Below, piece by piece: positions 42,608 through 52,900 of a DNA stretch of 64,000 nt. How positions within the stretch are numbered: position 1 is the first letter of the stretch; each line of letters opens with the position of its first letter. This stretch comes from Microbacterium ulmi (GTDB taxonomy: Bacteria > Actinomycetota > Actinomycetes > Actinomycetales > Microbacteriaceae), in the NCBI RefSeq assembly GCF_011759705.1, contig NZ_JAAOZF010000002.1:620001-684000 (forward strand), in the 5' to 3' direction. The notes below the pieces were generated by a model. The model searched no databases, had not been told where the DNA came from, and saw only the letters and a program-made list of their open reading frames with translations. The position numbers and the translations under genes are program-made.

Positions 42608-43153
42608 ATGAGCCGCCCGCCGAGCGCCCGGGAGAGCGTCCTCGACGCGTTCGAAGGGCTCCTCGTGACCGACGGCGAACGTGCCGCGACAATGGATGCC
42701 GCCGCCCGCGCCGCCGGCGTCTCGAAGGGCGGACTGCTGTATCACTTCGCCTCGAAGGACGCGCTCGAAGCGGGTCTCGTCGACCGGCTGCGCCGTCTCG
42801 TCGATTCCGACGTCGCGGCGATCGAGGCCGCGCCGGAGGGTGCCGTCGCCTACTTCCTGCGATCGTCCGTCATGGACGACGATCCCCTCGACCGCGCCAT
42901 CATCTCCGTCTCGCGCCTCGCGCAGCGCGGCAGCGGCGCAGCGAGCGCCGCGCTGCGCGACATGCGCGACCGGTGGGCGGACGTGCTGCGTCCGCACGTC
43001 CGAGACGACGCCGCGCTCGACCTCGTCATGCTCGTGAGCGACGGGCTCTACTTCAACAACGCCCTCGGCGGCGACGCGCCCCTCACTGCGGTGCCCTCGG
43101 GTCCCGCGCTCGACGCGCTCGTCGCGCTCGTCGTCGACGCCGTCGCGCCCTGA
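42608..43153 (+). CDS. TetR family transcription regulator
   Basis: A 181-residue repressor with an N-terminal helix-turn-helix (MDAAARAAGVSKGGLLYHFASKDAL, about 29-53) and a helical ligand-binding domain of the TetR_C type (LVMLVSDGLYFNNALGGDAP). It is divergent from the exporter gene and the palindrome at 42549-42570 lies between them, so it likely controls both genes. The inducer is unknown but probably a substrate of the exporter. Confidence 0.9.
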   Translation: MSRPPSARESVLDAFEGLLVTDGERAATMDAAARAAGVSKGGLLYHFASKDALEAGLVDRLRRLVDSDVAAIEAAPEGAVAYFLRSSVMDDDPLDRAIISVSRLAQRGSGAASAALRDMRDRWADVLRPHVRDDAALDLVMLVSDGLYFNNALGGDAPLTAVPSGPALDALVALVVDAVAP

Positions 43154-43227
43154 CCGCGCACCGACGACGGTCCAGGATGCCGCGACCGGGGTCGCGCTCC
43201 CCCGACGCCGCGGGGCTCGCAGGCCGC

Positions 43228-44832
43228 CTAGGACTCTGTGATCTCGATCTGCCGGAACAGGTCGGCCTGGATCGCCGAGCGGACCTCGTCGAGCAGCTCG
43301 TCGGGCACGGGCGAGTCGACCGTCAGCACCGACAGCGCCTGGCCGCCGGCCGTGTTGCGTGCGATCTGCATGCCGGCGATGTTGATGCCGGCCTCGCCGA
43401 ACTTCTGGCCGTACACCGCGACGATGCCGGGACGGTCCGCGTAGAGCATGACGATGTGGTTCTTCTCGATCGGCAGCTCGACCGCGTAGTCGTTGATGCC
43501 GACGAGCTTCTCGATCTGCTTCGTGCCGGTGAGCGTGCCCGACACGGCGAGCTGCGAGCCGTCCGAGAGGGCGCCGCGCAGCGTGATGACGTTGCGGTAC
43601 TCCGGGCTGTCGTCGTCGACGAGCAGGCGCACCTCGACGCCGCGCTGGTCCGCGAGCAGCGGCGCGTTGACGTACGAGACGGTCTCGCTCACGATGTTCG
43701 TGAACAGGCCCTTGAGCGCTGCCAGCTTGAGCACCTTGACGTCGTACTGGTTCAGCTCGCCGTGCACCTCGACGTCGAGGCTCGTGAGCGGGCTGCGGGC
43801 GAGGGCCGCGAAGATCTGTCCGAGCTTCTCGACGAGCGGGATGCCGGGGCGCACGTACGGGTCGATGACGCCGCCGGCGACGTTGACGGCGTCGGGCACG
43901 AGCTCGCCGCCCAGTGCGAGGCGCACGGACCTGGCGACCGAGACGCCGGCCTTCTCCTGCGCCTCGTCGGTCGAGGCGCCCAGGTGCGGCGTCACGACGA
44001 CGTTGGGCAGGTCGAGGAGCCTCCTCGCGGGTCCGTCCTGTGCGGGGGGCTCGCTCGAGAACACGTCCAGGCCCGCGCCGGCGATCTCGCCCGTCGTGAG
44101 CGCCGTGTAGAGCGCCTCCTCGTCGATGAGCCCGCCGCGTGCGACGTTGACGACGTATGCCGTGGGCTTCATGCGCGCGAACGCCTCCGCGCCGATCATG
44201 CCCGTCGTCTCGGGCGTCTTCGGCATGTGGATCGTGATGAAGTCGCTCTGCTCCACGAGATCGTCGAGCGACACGAGCTGCACGCCGAGCTGCTGTGCGC
44301 GCGCGCTCGTGACATACGGGTCGTACGCGACGACGCGCATGTCGAACGCCTGCAGACGCGCGGCGATGAGCGCGCCGATGCGGCCGAGGCCGATGATGCC
44401 GACGGTCTTCTCGAACAGCTCCGTGCCCGTGAACGAGCTGCGCTTCCACGCGCCCGCGGCGAGCGACGCGTGAGCGGCGGGGATGCGCCGGGCAAGGCTC
44501 AGGATGTGCCCGATCGTCAGCTCGGCGGCCGAGATGATGTTCGAGGTCGGCGCGTTGACGACCATGACGCCCGCCGTCGTCGCCGTCTTGATGTCGACGT
44601 TGTCCAGGCCCACGCCTGCGCGGGCGATGACCTTCAAGGCGGGAGCCGCGGCGATGGCCTCGGCATCCATCTTCGTCGCCGACCGGATGAGCACGGCGTT
44701 CGCCTCGGCCAGCGCCGGCAGGAGCGCCGAACGATCTGCGCCGTCGACGCTGCGGATCTCGAAGTCGGGACCGAGCGCGTCGATCGTGGCGGGAGAGAGT
44801 TCTTCGGCGATCAGGACGACAGGCTTCGACAC
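43228..44832 (-). CDS. serA: D-3-phosphoglycerate dehydrogenase, long form
   Basis: First step of serine synthesis: oxidation of 3-phosphoglycerate. The 534 residues contain the catalytic and NAD-binding domains (VIGRAGVG-like VIARAGVGLDNVD, GIIGLGRIGALIAARL, the Arg in NVARGGLID, and HLGASTDEAQ with the catalytic His), then an intervening ASB domain (about 315-450) and a C-terminal ACT domain (DRPGIVAVYGQKFGEAGIN) that senses serine, as in mycobacterial SerA. The start is the GTG 44832 with a GAAGG site; upstream ATGs in the frame have no conserved sequence. Confidence 0.95.
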   Translation of the reverse strand: MSKPVVLIAEELSPATIDALGPDFEIRSVDGADRSALLPALAEANAVLIRSATKMDAEAIAAAPALKVIARAGVGLDNVDIKTATTAGVMVVNAPTSNIISAAELTIGHILSLARRIPAAHASLAAGAWKRSSFTGTELFEKTVGIIGLGRIGALIAARLQAFDMRVVAYDPYVTSARAQQLGVQLVSLDDLVEQSDFITIHMPKTPETTGMIGAEAFARMKPTAYVVNVARGGLIDEEALYTALTTGEIAGAGLDVFSSEPPAQDGPARRLLDLPNVVVTPHLGASTDEAQEKAGVSVARSVRLALGGELVPDAVNVAGGVIDPYVRPGIPLVEKLGQIFAALARSPLTSLDVEVHGELNQYDVKVLKLAALKGLFTNIVSETVSYVNAPLLADQRGVEVRLLVDDDSPEYRNVITLRGALSDGSQLAVSGTLTGTKQIEKLVGINDYAVELPIEKNHIVMLYADRPGIVAVYGQKFGEAGINIAGMQIARNTAGGQALSVLTVDSPVPDELLDEVRSAIQADLFRQIEITES

Positions 44833-44965
44833 AGGCAGGACCTTCGGGGCGGCGGCAGAGCGATGGACGGCAGAGCGGTGGATGCCGCGCCGCACGCGAT
44901 CGGGGCGAGGCTGAACACAAGCCTAGCGGGGGTCACCTGGGCGAACCGTGCGCGTGACGGGCGAG

Positions 44966-45328
44966 TCAGCTCAGCAGCGAGCTCGGGCTGAGCGCCGTGT
45001 ACGCGACGAGATCGAGCCAGAACACCGCGACCAGACCGAGACCCGTCAGCATGATGAGCAGGGCGTGGTGGGCGGGCCGGCGGTGAGAGAGCCGGAACGC
45101 GAAGACGTACACGATGACCGGGAAGACGATCGCGAAGATCCACACCGCCCAGCCGAAGGCGTTGAGCGGCCGGCCGGCGTCGCCGAAGAACTGCGCGGTC
45201 TGGATGAGGTTCGCGATCGCGTTCCAGACGGCGTACGCGTAGAAGAGCCCGAACAGCCCCATGATCGTGCCGAGCAGCCACACCGGCATGCGGTGCGCGG
45301 GGGACGCGGCATCCGTCGACCGGCTCAT
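44966..45328 (-). CDS. small membrane protein, three spans
   Basis: A 120-residue hydrophobic protein with three predicted transmembrane helices: LLGTIMGLFGLFYAYAVWNA, AVWIFAIVFPVIVYVFAF and LIMLTGLGLVAVFWLDLVAY. The family is not recognised. Its ATG 45328 overlaps the stop of the upstream membrane-protein gene (ATGA), so the two are co-translated and may interact. Confidence 0.7.
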   Translation of the reverse strand: MSRSTDAASPAHRMPVWLLGTIMGLFGLFYAYAVWNAIANLIQTAQFFGDAGRPLNAFGWAVWIFAIVFPVIVYVFAFRLSHRRPAHHALLIMLTGLGLVAVFWLDLVAYTALSPSSLLS

Positions 45329-45858
45329 CGCCCCACCGCCCCCGTGAGGATGAAGGGCCACGGCACGAGGAGCAGGGCTCCCCCGACGAGCCACGCGATC
45401 CGCACCCACGCGGCGCTGCGGATCGTGAGCAGGAACACGGTCGCGAACCACAGGACCGGCGCCAGGACGGCGAGCCAGAAGCTCCCCTGGAACATGACGT
45501 CGGAGACGAGGTACTCGAGCCGGCCCTGCAGCCGCATCCCCCCGACGACCCAGCCGATGGCGTACAGCAGGTACGCGCCGCCGAAGACGCCGAGCGCGAC
45601 GAACATCGCGTTGCCGAGGGGCGCCGCGGCGGGGTCCGGCGCGACCGTGCCGTCGGCGTCCAGCCGCGCGACGTCGTGGCTGCCCTTGCCGACGGCCTCG
45701 AATCCCTCCGGAAGACCGACCGGCGCGGCTGCGACGGGTTCGGCGGCCCCCGTCGTCCCCTCCGGCCCGGGGTCCTTCGCCCTGCCGACGCCGACGTCGA
45801 GCGTCGGGTCGTCATCGCCGCCCCACGAGAGGGCCTCGTCGTCGCGTCCGGGTGTCAC
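45325..45858 (-). CDS. membrane protein with acidic N-terminal tail
   Basis: A 177-residue protein. Residues 1-80 are hydrophilic and acidic (EALSWGGDDDPTLDVG, then GLPEGFEAVGKGS), and residues 82-175 hold three hydrophobic helices (AMFVALGVFGGAYLLYAIGW and others). Proteins of this shape in Microbacterium are sometimes labelled DNA polymerase III gamma/tau, which nothing here supports. I choose GTG 45858: a TACGCT -10-like box lies 7 bp before it, suggesting a leaderless message. The frame continues upstream through a separate peptidoglycan-binding-like stretch. Confidence 0.65.
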   Translation of the reverse strand: MTPGRDDEALSWGGDDDPTLDVGVGRAKDPGPEGTTGAAEPVAAAPVGLPEGFEAVGKGSHDVARLDADGTVAPDPAAAPLGNAMFVALGVFGGAYLLYAIGWVVGGMRLQGRLEYLVSDVMFQGSFWLAVLAPVLWFATVFLLTIRSAAWVRIAWLVGGALLLVPWPFILTGAVGR

Positions 45859-46107
45859 GTGTGTCAGCGTAATGCGCGGCGTCGTCGCCGTGCGCGAAGA
45901 CGACGAAGCCGGATGCCGCGCCTCCTCGAACTTCGCGAGGACGAGCGCGTGCCACGTGCTCGGACCGACGACGCCGTCGACGGGTGGCGCGAACCGGGCC
46001 TGGACGTCGCGGACGGCGTGATCCGTCAGCGGGCCGACGTCGGGGGCGGGTCCGGAGAGCCGCCCCTCGAGGGAAGAGAGCCGCGCCCCGGCGTGATGCC
46101 GCGGCAT
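45859..46107 (-). pseudogene. peptidoglycan-binding domain fragment
   Basis: In frame with the downstream membrane protein, this stretch reads GPLTDHAVRDVQARF then PPVDGVVGPSTWHALV, the recognisable core of a PG_binding_1 domain (DGVVGPxTWxAL). It has no signal peptide or catalytic domain. It opens with an ATG three bases after the AraC stop. It may be an N-terminal extension of the 45325-45858 protein, a small standalone gene, or a remnant of a larger cell-wall protein. Confidence 0.35.
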
Positions 46108-46110
46108 CCG

Positions 46111-46950
46111 TCACGCGTCCGCCGCGTCGGCGCCTCCGGGCGGCCACGGCGCGGAGGGAGCGCGCAGGAACGCCGACGGCGGGTGCCCGGTGACCTCGCG
46201 GACGTGCCTGCTGAAGTACCCCTCGTCGCGGTACCCGCATGCGCGGGCGACGTCGCGGACACGGAACTTCCCGCTGCGGAGCATGTCGACGGCGTTGCGC
46301 AGCCGCACGTCCGTCAGATACTGGCGGGGACTGCGGCCCGTCTCCTGGCGGAAGAGGTCCGCGAAGTACACGGGGTGCAGCCCCGCGCGCTCGGCGATGG
46401 CGGCCACCGTGACGGGCTCGGCGAAGTGGTCCGTGATGTACCGCACGGCGCGGTCGACGCGCGGATCGCGCCACCGACGCGACGCGCCGGGATCGGCGAG
46501 CGCCGCGCAGCGATGCAGGATCAGCAGGACGAGCCCGTCGATGCGCGGCAGGTCGCGGTCGGCGCGGTGCACCCACGTGTGCCACAGCTCGCGCTGGAGG
46601 CCGATCAGCTCCTCATCGATGCCGACGCGCGTCACGGTCGCCAGCGGCAGGCGACTTCCCTCCTCGGCGCGCAGCACGAAGTCGATCGCCATGCACGTCA
46701 TCGGGTCGTCCAGCGGCGTCGAGGCGGACCGCACGGATCCCGGCTGGATGCAGACGAGGTCGCCCGCGCTCACCTCGTGCCGAACGCCGTCGACGGTGTA
46801 CTCGGCCCGACCGGACACGACATACGTGAGGTCGATGAAGTCGATGCGCTCGCGGGGCATCGACCAGTCCGCGGGGCACGTGCGATACGCGCAGTAGCCG
46901 ACCTCGACGCCGAGATGACCCCGCGCCGCAGCATCCTCGCCGTCTCGCAT
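46111..46950 (-). CDS. AraC family transcription regulator
   Basis: A 279-residue regulator: an N-terminal cupin-like sensor (VVSGRAEYTVDGVRHEVSAGD, then LVCIQPGSVR) and a C-terminal pair of helix-turn-helix motifs (TVAAIAERAGLHPVYFADLF and RVRDVARACGYRDEGYFSRH). This layout is typical of regulators of sugar or plant-polymer use. It is divergent from the secreted CE15-type esterase gene across a 159-bp AT-rich gap, so it probably activates that gene. Confidence 0.9.
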   Translation of the reverse strand: MRDGEDAAARGHLGVEVGYCAYRTCPADWSMPRERIDFIDLTYVVSGRAEYTVDGVRHEVSAGDLVCIQPGSVRSASTPLDDPMTCMAIDFVLRAEEGSRLPLATVTRVGIDEELIGLQRELWHTWVHRADRDLPRIDGLVLLILHRCAALADPGASRRWRDPRVDRAVRYITDHFAEPVTVAAIAERAGLHPVYFADLFRQETGRSPRQYLTDVRLRNAVDMLRSGKFRVRDVARACGYRDEGYFSRHVREVTGHPPSAFLRAPSAPWPPGGADAADA

Positions 46951-47109
46951 GCCGTCCTGCTCTGTAAACCTTTTCTGAACTCTCTCCCATCATCTTGGAT
47001 TTCCCCATGTCGCGGGCGCATAGCCCCCTCATACGTTCTTTCATGCGGAGGTCAACAGGCTCCGCCCGCCGGCGCAGTCGCCGCGGCCCGCATGGATGAA
47101 GGAGTCCAC
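46951..47109. promoter_or_regulatory. divergent promoter region of AraC and esterase genes
   Basis: The part nearest AraC is unusually AT-rich for this genome (TGTAAACCTTTTCTGAAC, then ATCATCTTGGATTTCC). The esterase's GAAGGAG ribosome site lies at 47098-47104. No exact operator repeat was seen. Confidence 0.45.
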
Positions 47110-49938
47110 ATGCGAAGTCCCCTCCCCCGAGCCGGGATGACCGCGGCGGTCGCCGCGCTCGTCGTCGCGCTCATCCCCGCCGCGGCGCACGCGGAGACCG
47201 GCGATGCCGGCGATCCGCTCGTCATCGGCTACGGCTCGCCGAACATCGGCGGCAGCGCGGCGGATCCCCTCTGGGACGATGTCGCGCCCGTGCCCGTCGC
47301 GAAGCGCACGGGCTCCCCGGTCGCGAGCGCCGAAGTGAAGGCGGTGTGGGACGAGAACTATCTGTACACGCTCACGGAGGTCACCGATCCGCAGCTCGAC
47401 ATCAGCTCGGGCCAGCTCTACAACCAGGACTCCGTCGAGGTGTTCGTCGATCTCGTCGACGACAAGTCCGCCGCGCACACCACGTACGTCGCCCTGCAGG
47501 ACTTCCAGTTCCGCATCAGCTACGACAACCGTCCGTCGTTCGACCACGGCGGCGACGACCGTCTCATCTCGAACACCCGTACGACCGACGGCGGCTACGT
47601 CGTCGAGTCGGTGTTCCGCGTCGGCGACCTCGTCGAGGGCGGCCTGACCTCGGGCAGGACGCTGGGCTTCGACGTCCAGATCAACGACGGCGCCGGCGGC
47701 AACCGGGTCGGCCAGCTGTTCTGGCACGACGGAACCGGCAATCAGTGGCAGCGCCCCGGGCTGTTCGGCACGATCGCGCTGGAGGCCAAGCCGTCCGACA
47801 TCCCGCCCCGGGTCGACAGGATCGAGCTCTTCTACGCCATCACGCAGGCGGGGCGGGTCAACCGTGCGATCTACGGCAACGCGTCCGTCATCGACGAGCC
47901 GCTCGAGGTCGCGCGCGCCGTCTTCGCCGACGACTCCGCCTCGCAGCAGACGGTGGATGCCGCCCGCAGCGCGCTCAGCGACGCGCTCTTCGCGCTCGAG
48001 CGCACGGGCCCGTATCCCGATCCGAAGCACCTGCCGGATCAGCCGGGGATGCCCGACCTGTTCCAGTTCCTCGACGGCTCGCGCGTCGAGTCGACCGCCG
48101 ACTGGGACCGCCGCCGCGAGGAGATCGCCGGCATGGCGCAGTACTACGAGTACGGCTACCAGGCGGGCGCTCCGGCCTCGCTCACCGCCGCTCACGGCGA
48201 GCGCTCGGGCTTCGACTTCGGCTGCTTCTGCTTCACGAGCCAGCCCGCGATCGACATCCGCATGACGAACGACGTCGCGGGGCAGAGCGTGAGCAGGTCG
48301 TTCACGGCCGTGCTGCAGGTTCCCGACGCCTCGTCCGGCTTCTCGGCACCGTACCCCGTCGTCATCGGCTTCGGCGCAGTGCCGGGGGCGGATCAGTTCC
48401 TCGCCAACGGCATCGCGACGATCGCGTACACCCCGACGGATGTCGGAAACGAGAACCACACGGGCATCTACTACGACTTCTTCCCGTACGAGAAGGACAT
48501 CGCGGGAGCCGACACCGGCACGCTCATGGCCTGGGCGTGGGGGGTCAGCAGGATCGTGGACGCGATCTCGTACGTCGATCCGGCGACGGGCGAGCGCGCC
48601 ATCTCGGAGCTCGACCCTGACGGCATCGCGGTCACGGGACACTCCCGCTACGGCAAGGGCACGCTCGTGGCGGGCGCCTTCGACGACCGCATCGCCGTCG
48701 TGGCGCCGAACGGATCGGGCACGGGCGGCGCGTCGAGCTGGCGCTACCAGTTCGCCGGCAAGGACTATCGCGTCGACAACGGCGGGCAGGCCTATCCGTG
48801 GGCGGTCGACGACGCGAGCTCGATCAACGGCTACGTCGAGACGATCAACAACACGTTCGGCGGCAACGCGCCGTGGTTCGCCGACATCTTCGGCGAGTTC
48901 CGCGAGCCCGACTCACCGGCGCCCGTGCGGCTGCCGTTCGATCAGCACTCCGTCATGGCGCTCGTCGCCCCGCGCCCGCTGCTCGTGACGGGCGGGTTCT
49001 CGGACTTCGGCACGAACCCCGAGTCGATGGCGATGAGCTACCGCGCGGCGGAGAAGGCGTACGAGTTCCTCGACGTGCCCGACCGCATCGGCGTCGCGTT
49101 CCACGACGGCGGCCACACGCACACGTTCGACGACACCGCGTACCTCCTCGCGATGATGAAGTACTACCTGCGCGGCGACACCTCCGCGGCGGTCGGCGAC
49201 AAGCTCGTCGCCGCGAAGACGTACCCGTTCCACACGTACGACGAGGCCTCGGCCCCGTGGTCGGCGCCGGAGCGGTCGGCGCTGACGGTGACGGCGCCGA
49301 CAGCGAAGCCCGGCGCCCTGTTCGACGCGACGGTGTCGTTCGCCGCGCCGACGGCCGTCGACGACACGGACCTGACCGTGTCGTTCGACGCGAGCAGGCT
49401 GCGGGTCGAGAAGGTCTCGGCTGCGGCGGGGCTCGCGGTCGCAGGGCAGAGCACGACGGCAGGCACGCTCACGATCCGGCTCTCCGCCGCGGGGCCCGTG
49501 ACGACGCGTGACCTCGTGCGGGTGACGTTCCGGGCGACGGACCGCCTCGGCACGGCGGCGCTCGACGTCGACGCCGCGGCGACCCGCGTCGCGCCCGACG
49601 GCTACTCCTGGACGTCGCACGTCGGCGGGTCCGGCTCGGCGACGATCGCCGTGGCGGAGTGGGACGCGAAGGCGGTCTACAACGAGGGCGATCGCGTCGG
49701 CTACCAGGGACGGCAGTACCTCGCCTCCTGGTGGACGTCGAACCAGAAGCCGGGCGACCCCTACGGGCCGTGGCAGGAGATCGCGACGCTCGACGACGGG
49801 TCCGCCGTGTGGACGGCATCCCGCATCTTCGACGCGGGTGACGTCGTGACGTACGACGGGCGCACGTGGACCGCCAAGTGGTGGACGCGCAACCAGACGC
49901 CCGGCGACCCCTACGGGCCGTGGCAGCCGCGATCCTGA
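47110..49938 (+). CDS. secreted CE15-type glucuronoyl esterase with CBM9-like, cohesin-like and two CBM5/12 modules
   Basis: A 942-residue secreted enzyme. After a signal peptide (ending AAAHA, about residue 28) come a CBM9-like domain (about 37-225, VKAVWDENYLYTLTEV then DSVEVFVDLV), a short helical linker (about 250-300), an alpha/beta-hydrolase of the CE15 type (about 320-705) with nucleophile Ser512 in GHSRYGKG and probable catalytic His669 in HDGGHTHTF, a cohesin-like beta domain (about 718-835) and two CBM5/12 modules ending in GDPYGPW. CE15 enzymes cleave esters between lignin and glucuronic acid of xylan. Bounds are by eye. The start ATG 47110 has a GAAGGAG site; AraC is divergent. 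Confidence 0.85.
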   Translation: MRSPLPRAGMTAAVAALVVALIPAAAHAETGDAGDPLVIGYGSPNIGGSAADPLWDDVAPVPVAKRTGSPVASAEVKAVWDENYLYTLTEVTDPQLDISSGQLYNQDSVEVFVDLVDDKSAAHTTYVALQDFQFRISYDNRPSFDHGGDDRLISNTRTTDGGYVVESVFRVGDLVEGGLTSGRTLGFDVQINDGAGGNRVGQLFWHDGTGNQWQRPGLFGTIALEAKPSDIPPRVDRIELFYAITQAGRVNRAIYGNASVIDEPLEVARAVFADDSASQQTVDAARSALSDALFALERTGPYPDPKHLPDQPGMPDLFQFLDGSRVESTADWDRRREEIAGMAQYYEYGYQAGAPASLTAAHGERSGFDFGCFCFTSQPAIDIRMTNDVAGQSVSRSFTAVLQVPDASSGFSAPYPVVIGFGAVPGADQFLANGIATIAYTPTDVGNENHTGIYYDFFPYEKDIAGADTGTLMAWAWGVSRIVDAISYVDPATGERAISELDPDGIAVTGHSRYGKGTLVAGAFDDRIAVVAPNGSGTGGASSWRYQFAGKDYRVDNGGQAYPWAVDDASSINGYVETINNTFGGNAPWFADIFGEFREPDSPAPVRLPFDQHSVMALVAPRPLLVTGGFSDFGTNPESMAMSYRAAEKAYEFLDVPDRIGVAFHDGGHTHTFDDTAYLLAMMKYYLRGDTSAAVGDKLVAAKTYPFHTYDEASAPWSAPERSALTVTAPTAKPGALFDATVSFAAPTAVDDTDLTVSFDASRLRVEKVSAAAGLAVAGQSTTAGTLTIRLSAAGPVTTRDLVRVTFRATDRLGTAALDVDAAATRVAPDGYSWTSHVGGSGSATIAVAEWDAKAVYNEGDRVGYQGRQYLASWWTSNQKPGDPYGPWQEIATLDDGSAVWTASRIFDAGDVVTYDGRTWTAKWWTRNQTPGDPYGPWQPRS

Positions 49939-49942
49939 CCCG

Positions 49943-52900
49943 TCACTGAACGCGAGGGCTCGCCTTCGACCGGATCCCGATCCGGTCGAAGGCGGGCCCT
50001 CTGCCGTCGTCCGTCCAGACGCCGTCCGTCTCGACCGCCTTCGCGTACTGCAGCGCGAGCGGCACGGCGAAGGCGTCGTCGGCCGCCGTGTAGCGCTGCT
50101 GCAGTCCGTCCTCGAGGATCCGCCAGGGTCGCTCGTTCGATGGTGTCGTCTCGAGCCCGTTGTCGGGGACGAACTGCTCGTAGTCGTACGGGTGGCTGGA
50201 CGTCGCGTCGAGGGCGACGGAGAACGCGTCGACCGCGAGCGAGCCTGCGCCCAGGTCGATCTGCAGGAGACGCTGGAACCCCGTCGCACGCTCACCCGTG
50301 TGCGTACGGAACTCCTGATAGTCGGCCAGCGCCTCCAGGACCGTGTGCCCCTCGAGTCCGCCCGCGTCCTCCGTGACGATCGCTCCGAGCCCGTGGAAGT
50401 GCCCCGACAGAACGGTCACGACATTGCGATGCGGAGCGATGACCCGCTCCCAGAGCCGATCGGCATGCGAGACCCACCGGGAGGAGGTCGACCGCGTCGC
50501 GACGGCGTCGCGGAGCTTCGGTGTGACGTGCTCGTGCGTCGAGATGACGACGTTCGCGTCGGGGTGGGCCTCGACGACGCCCTCCGCCCACGCGATCTCC
50601 CGCTCGCCGTACGCATACGGGAGCGACAGCATGACGAACCGCGCGCCCCCGGCCGTGAACTCCGACCAGCTGGCGCTGTTGTCGCCCGGCGCGATGGATC
50701 CGCCGTACCACGGCGCGTCGGCATACCTCGATGGCGGGAAGAACTCGTTGAACAGGTCGTTGCTCACGCCTCGCTTGTTGTCGTGGTTGCCGGGGAGGAC
50801 GCTGTTCGCGACGCCCGCGTCGTCGAGCACGCGCTGCATCGCGGATGCGACGGCGAACTCTCGGCGAGCGCGCGGCTCGGTCTGGTCGGGGTCGACCCAG
50901 TTCTGGATGAGGTCGCCCGTGTGCGTCGCGAACGCGATCTTGCGCGGCGCCGCATTGGCGGCGATCCACGCGACCTCCCCCGCGTACACCTCGGGGTACG
51001 CCTCGCTGTAGTACTGCGTGTCGGTGAGGTGGCTGATCGCGACGTCGTAGTCGGACGGGTCGGCGATCGCGGCGGCGTCCGCGGCGGGCGCGTTGCGGCG
51101 CTCGACGACCTGCACCAGCAGGTCGGCCGTGCCGTCGGAGATCTGCGACGCGGTGAGTCGTCCCGTCAGCGAGACGGTCTCGTCCGCCGTGCCGCTGTGC
51201 GCCGTGCGGGCTCCCGCTGCCTCGTCGAGCGCGCGCCAAGCCGCGGCGTCCCGATCCCACGCGGACAGCCGCACGGCGGATCGTCCGATCGTGCGTCCCG
51301 CCCAGCCGACCGCCGATGCGCCGGCAGGAAGCGCGATGCGCAGACGCACGTAGGGGAAGCCGTAGCCGTCGTCGCGCGAGAGCGCGGGCGCTGCGGGGTC
51401 CAGGTCGGTCTCGCCGTCGAGGGATCGCGAGACCAGCGGCGCGCCGGAGGATCCTGAGAAGGCGGCGAGCACGCGGGCAGGGACTCCGGATGCCGGCGCC
51501 GCCGCGTGTGCGGCGGCGAGGGTCGTCGCTCCGACCGTGTCGGCGGCCGCCCGCGCCCCCGCGAGCGCGTGCGCGGCGAGCGAGGCGAGCTCGACCGGCG
51601 CCCGCTCGTCGATCCGCCCCGGCGTCGCGACGGCGGGCACGAAGTCGACGGAGTCGTCGCCTGTGAAGCCCGCCCGCTGGTACGTCTCGCCTCGGAGTCT
51701 GTCCGTGCCGAACGTCGGCAGCGGCAGTCCCTTCGTGCACGGACTCACGCGGTCGACGCTCTCGTCCATCTCGTTGCGGTGGTAGATGCCGACGCTGTCG
51801 ACCCGGCGGCCCTCGCGGTCTTCGACCCAGACGCCCGCGCCCGTCAGGGCCAGCGGCGTCGCGTACCGCGCGTCGGCCGAGGCCGCGTCCGGCGTGCCGT
51901 CGAGGGCGGCGAGCCAGGTATCGTCCGGCGCGAGGCGCGTGCCGTCCGGGACGACCGCGAGGTCGTCGAATCGGCGGAAGCCGTCCGTGCCGCACGCGAC
52001 CAGCCGCCACCCCGAGATGTCGACGGAGGCGCGGCCGTAGTTGCCGAGCTCGGCGTAGTTGCGTCGTGCGACGCCGTCGATCCCGGGGTCGGTCGAGACC
52101 TCGCTGAGGGCGACGGCCGGGCTGGACGGGTACGCGAACCGCTCGTCGACGAGCGCGCGCCCGGGCGCGTTGCGCGCGCCGGGGGTGCGCAGTGCGACGG
52201 CGAACGAGCCGTCCTGCTGCCGTTGCCAGCTCTCCCCCGAGCGGTGGTCGAGAACGGCCGGGAGCTTGTCGTCGCCCGTCTGGCAGGCCGTGTCCCCGCG
52301 GGACGACACGGAGATCCCGTCGCCGCGGAGCCCTTCCGGCGAGACGAGGAGCACCCCTGAGACCAGGTCGGCGAGCGAGGTCGCGGTACGGACGCGCGCC
52401 TCGCCGGAGAAGTCCGGGCCCCCGACAACGAGCCGGGCGCCGGGCGCGAGGCGATCGCCCGCGCGGAACTCGTGCTGGAGCGTGCCGGCGTCGAGCATGC
52501 CCCTCGCCGTGCAGCGGTAGAGCCGCCAGCCCTCCAGGGACAGCGGCGCCGAGCCCGTGTTGCGCAGCTCGACGAAGTCGTCGCCGTGCCCCGCGGGGCC
52601 GGCCGCCGCGACCTCGTCGATGCGCAGGGCCGACGGCGGCCCCGTGTCGGGCGCCGTGGCGTTCGCGGCATCCGGCGTCGCCTTCGCGCGCACCCACCCG
52701 TCGTCGGTGCGCTGCCAGCTCTCGCTCAGCCCGATCGCCAGCGTCGCAGGCAGGTTCGGGGTGCGAGCGCATTCGCTCTGCGTCGGCGCGGGCGTGTTCG
52801 GGTATTGCGCCACCCCGTCGGCCACGGCACCGGTCGGGTCGACGACGACGAGACCGAACCCCTCGGCGGGAAGACTCTGCGTGAAGGTCTCGCCCGCGGT

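Noticed and set aside
45325..45858. DNA polymerase III gamma/tau subunit, a label sometimes given to proteins of this type
   Set aside because: It has no Walker motifs or clamp-loader features, only an acidic tail and three membrane helices.
45676..47109. Long upstream extension of the CE15-type esterase frame
   Set aside because: The extension runs antisense through the AraC and membrane-protein genes; the signal peptide and ribosome site place the start at 47110.
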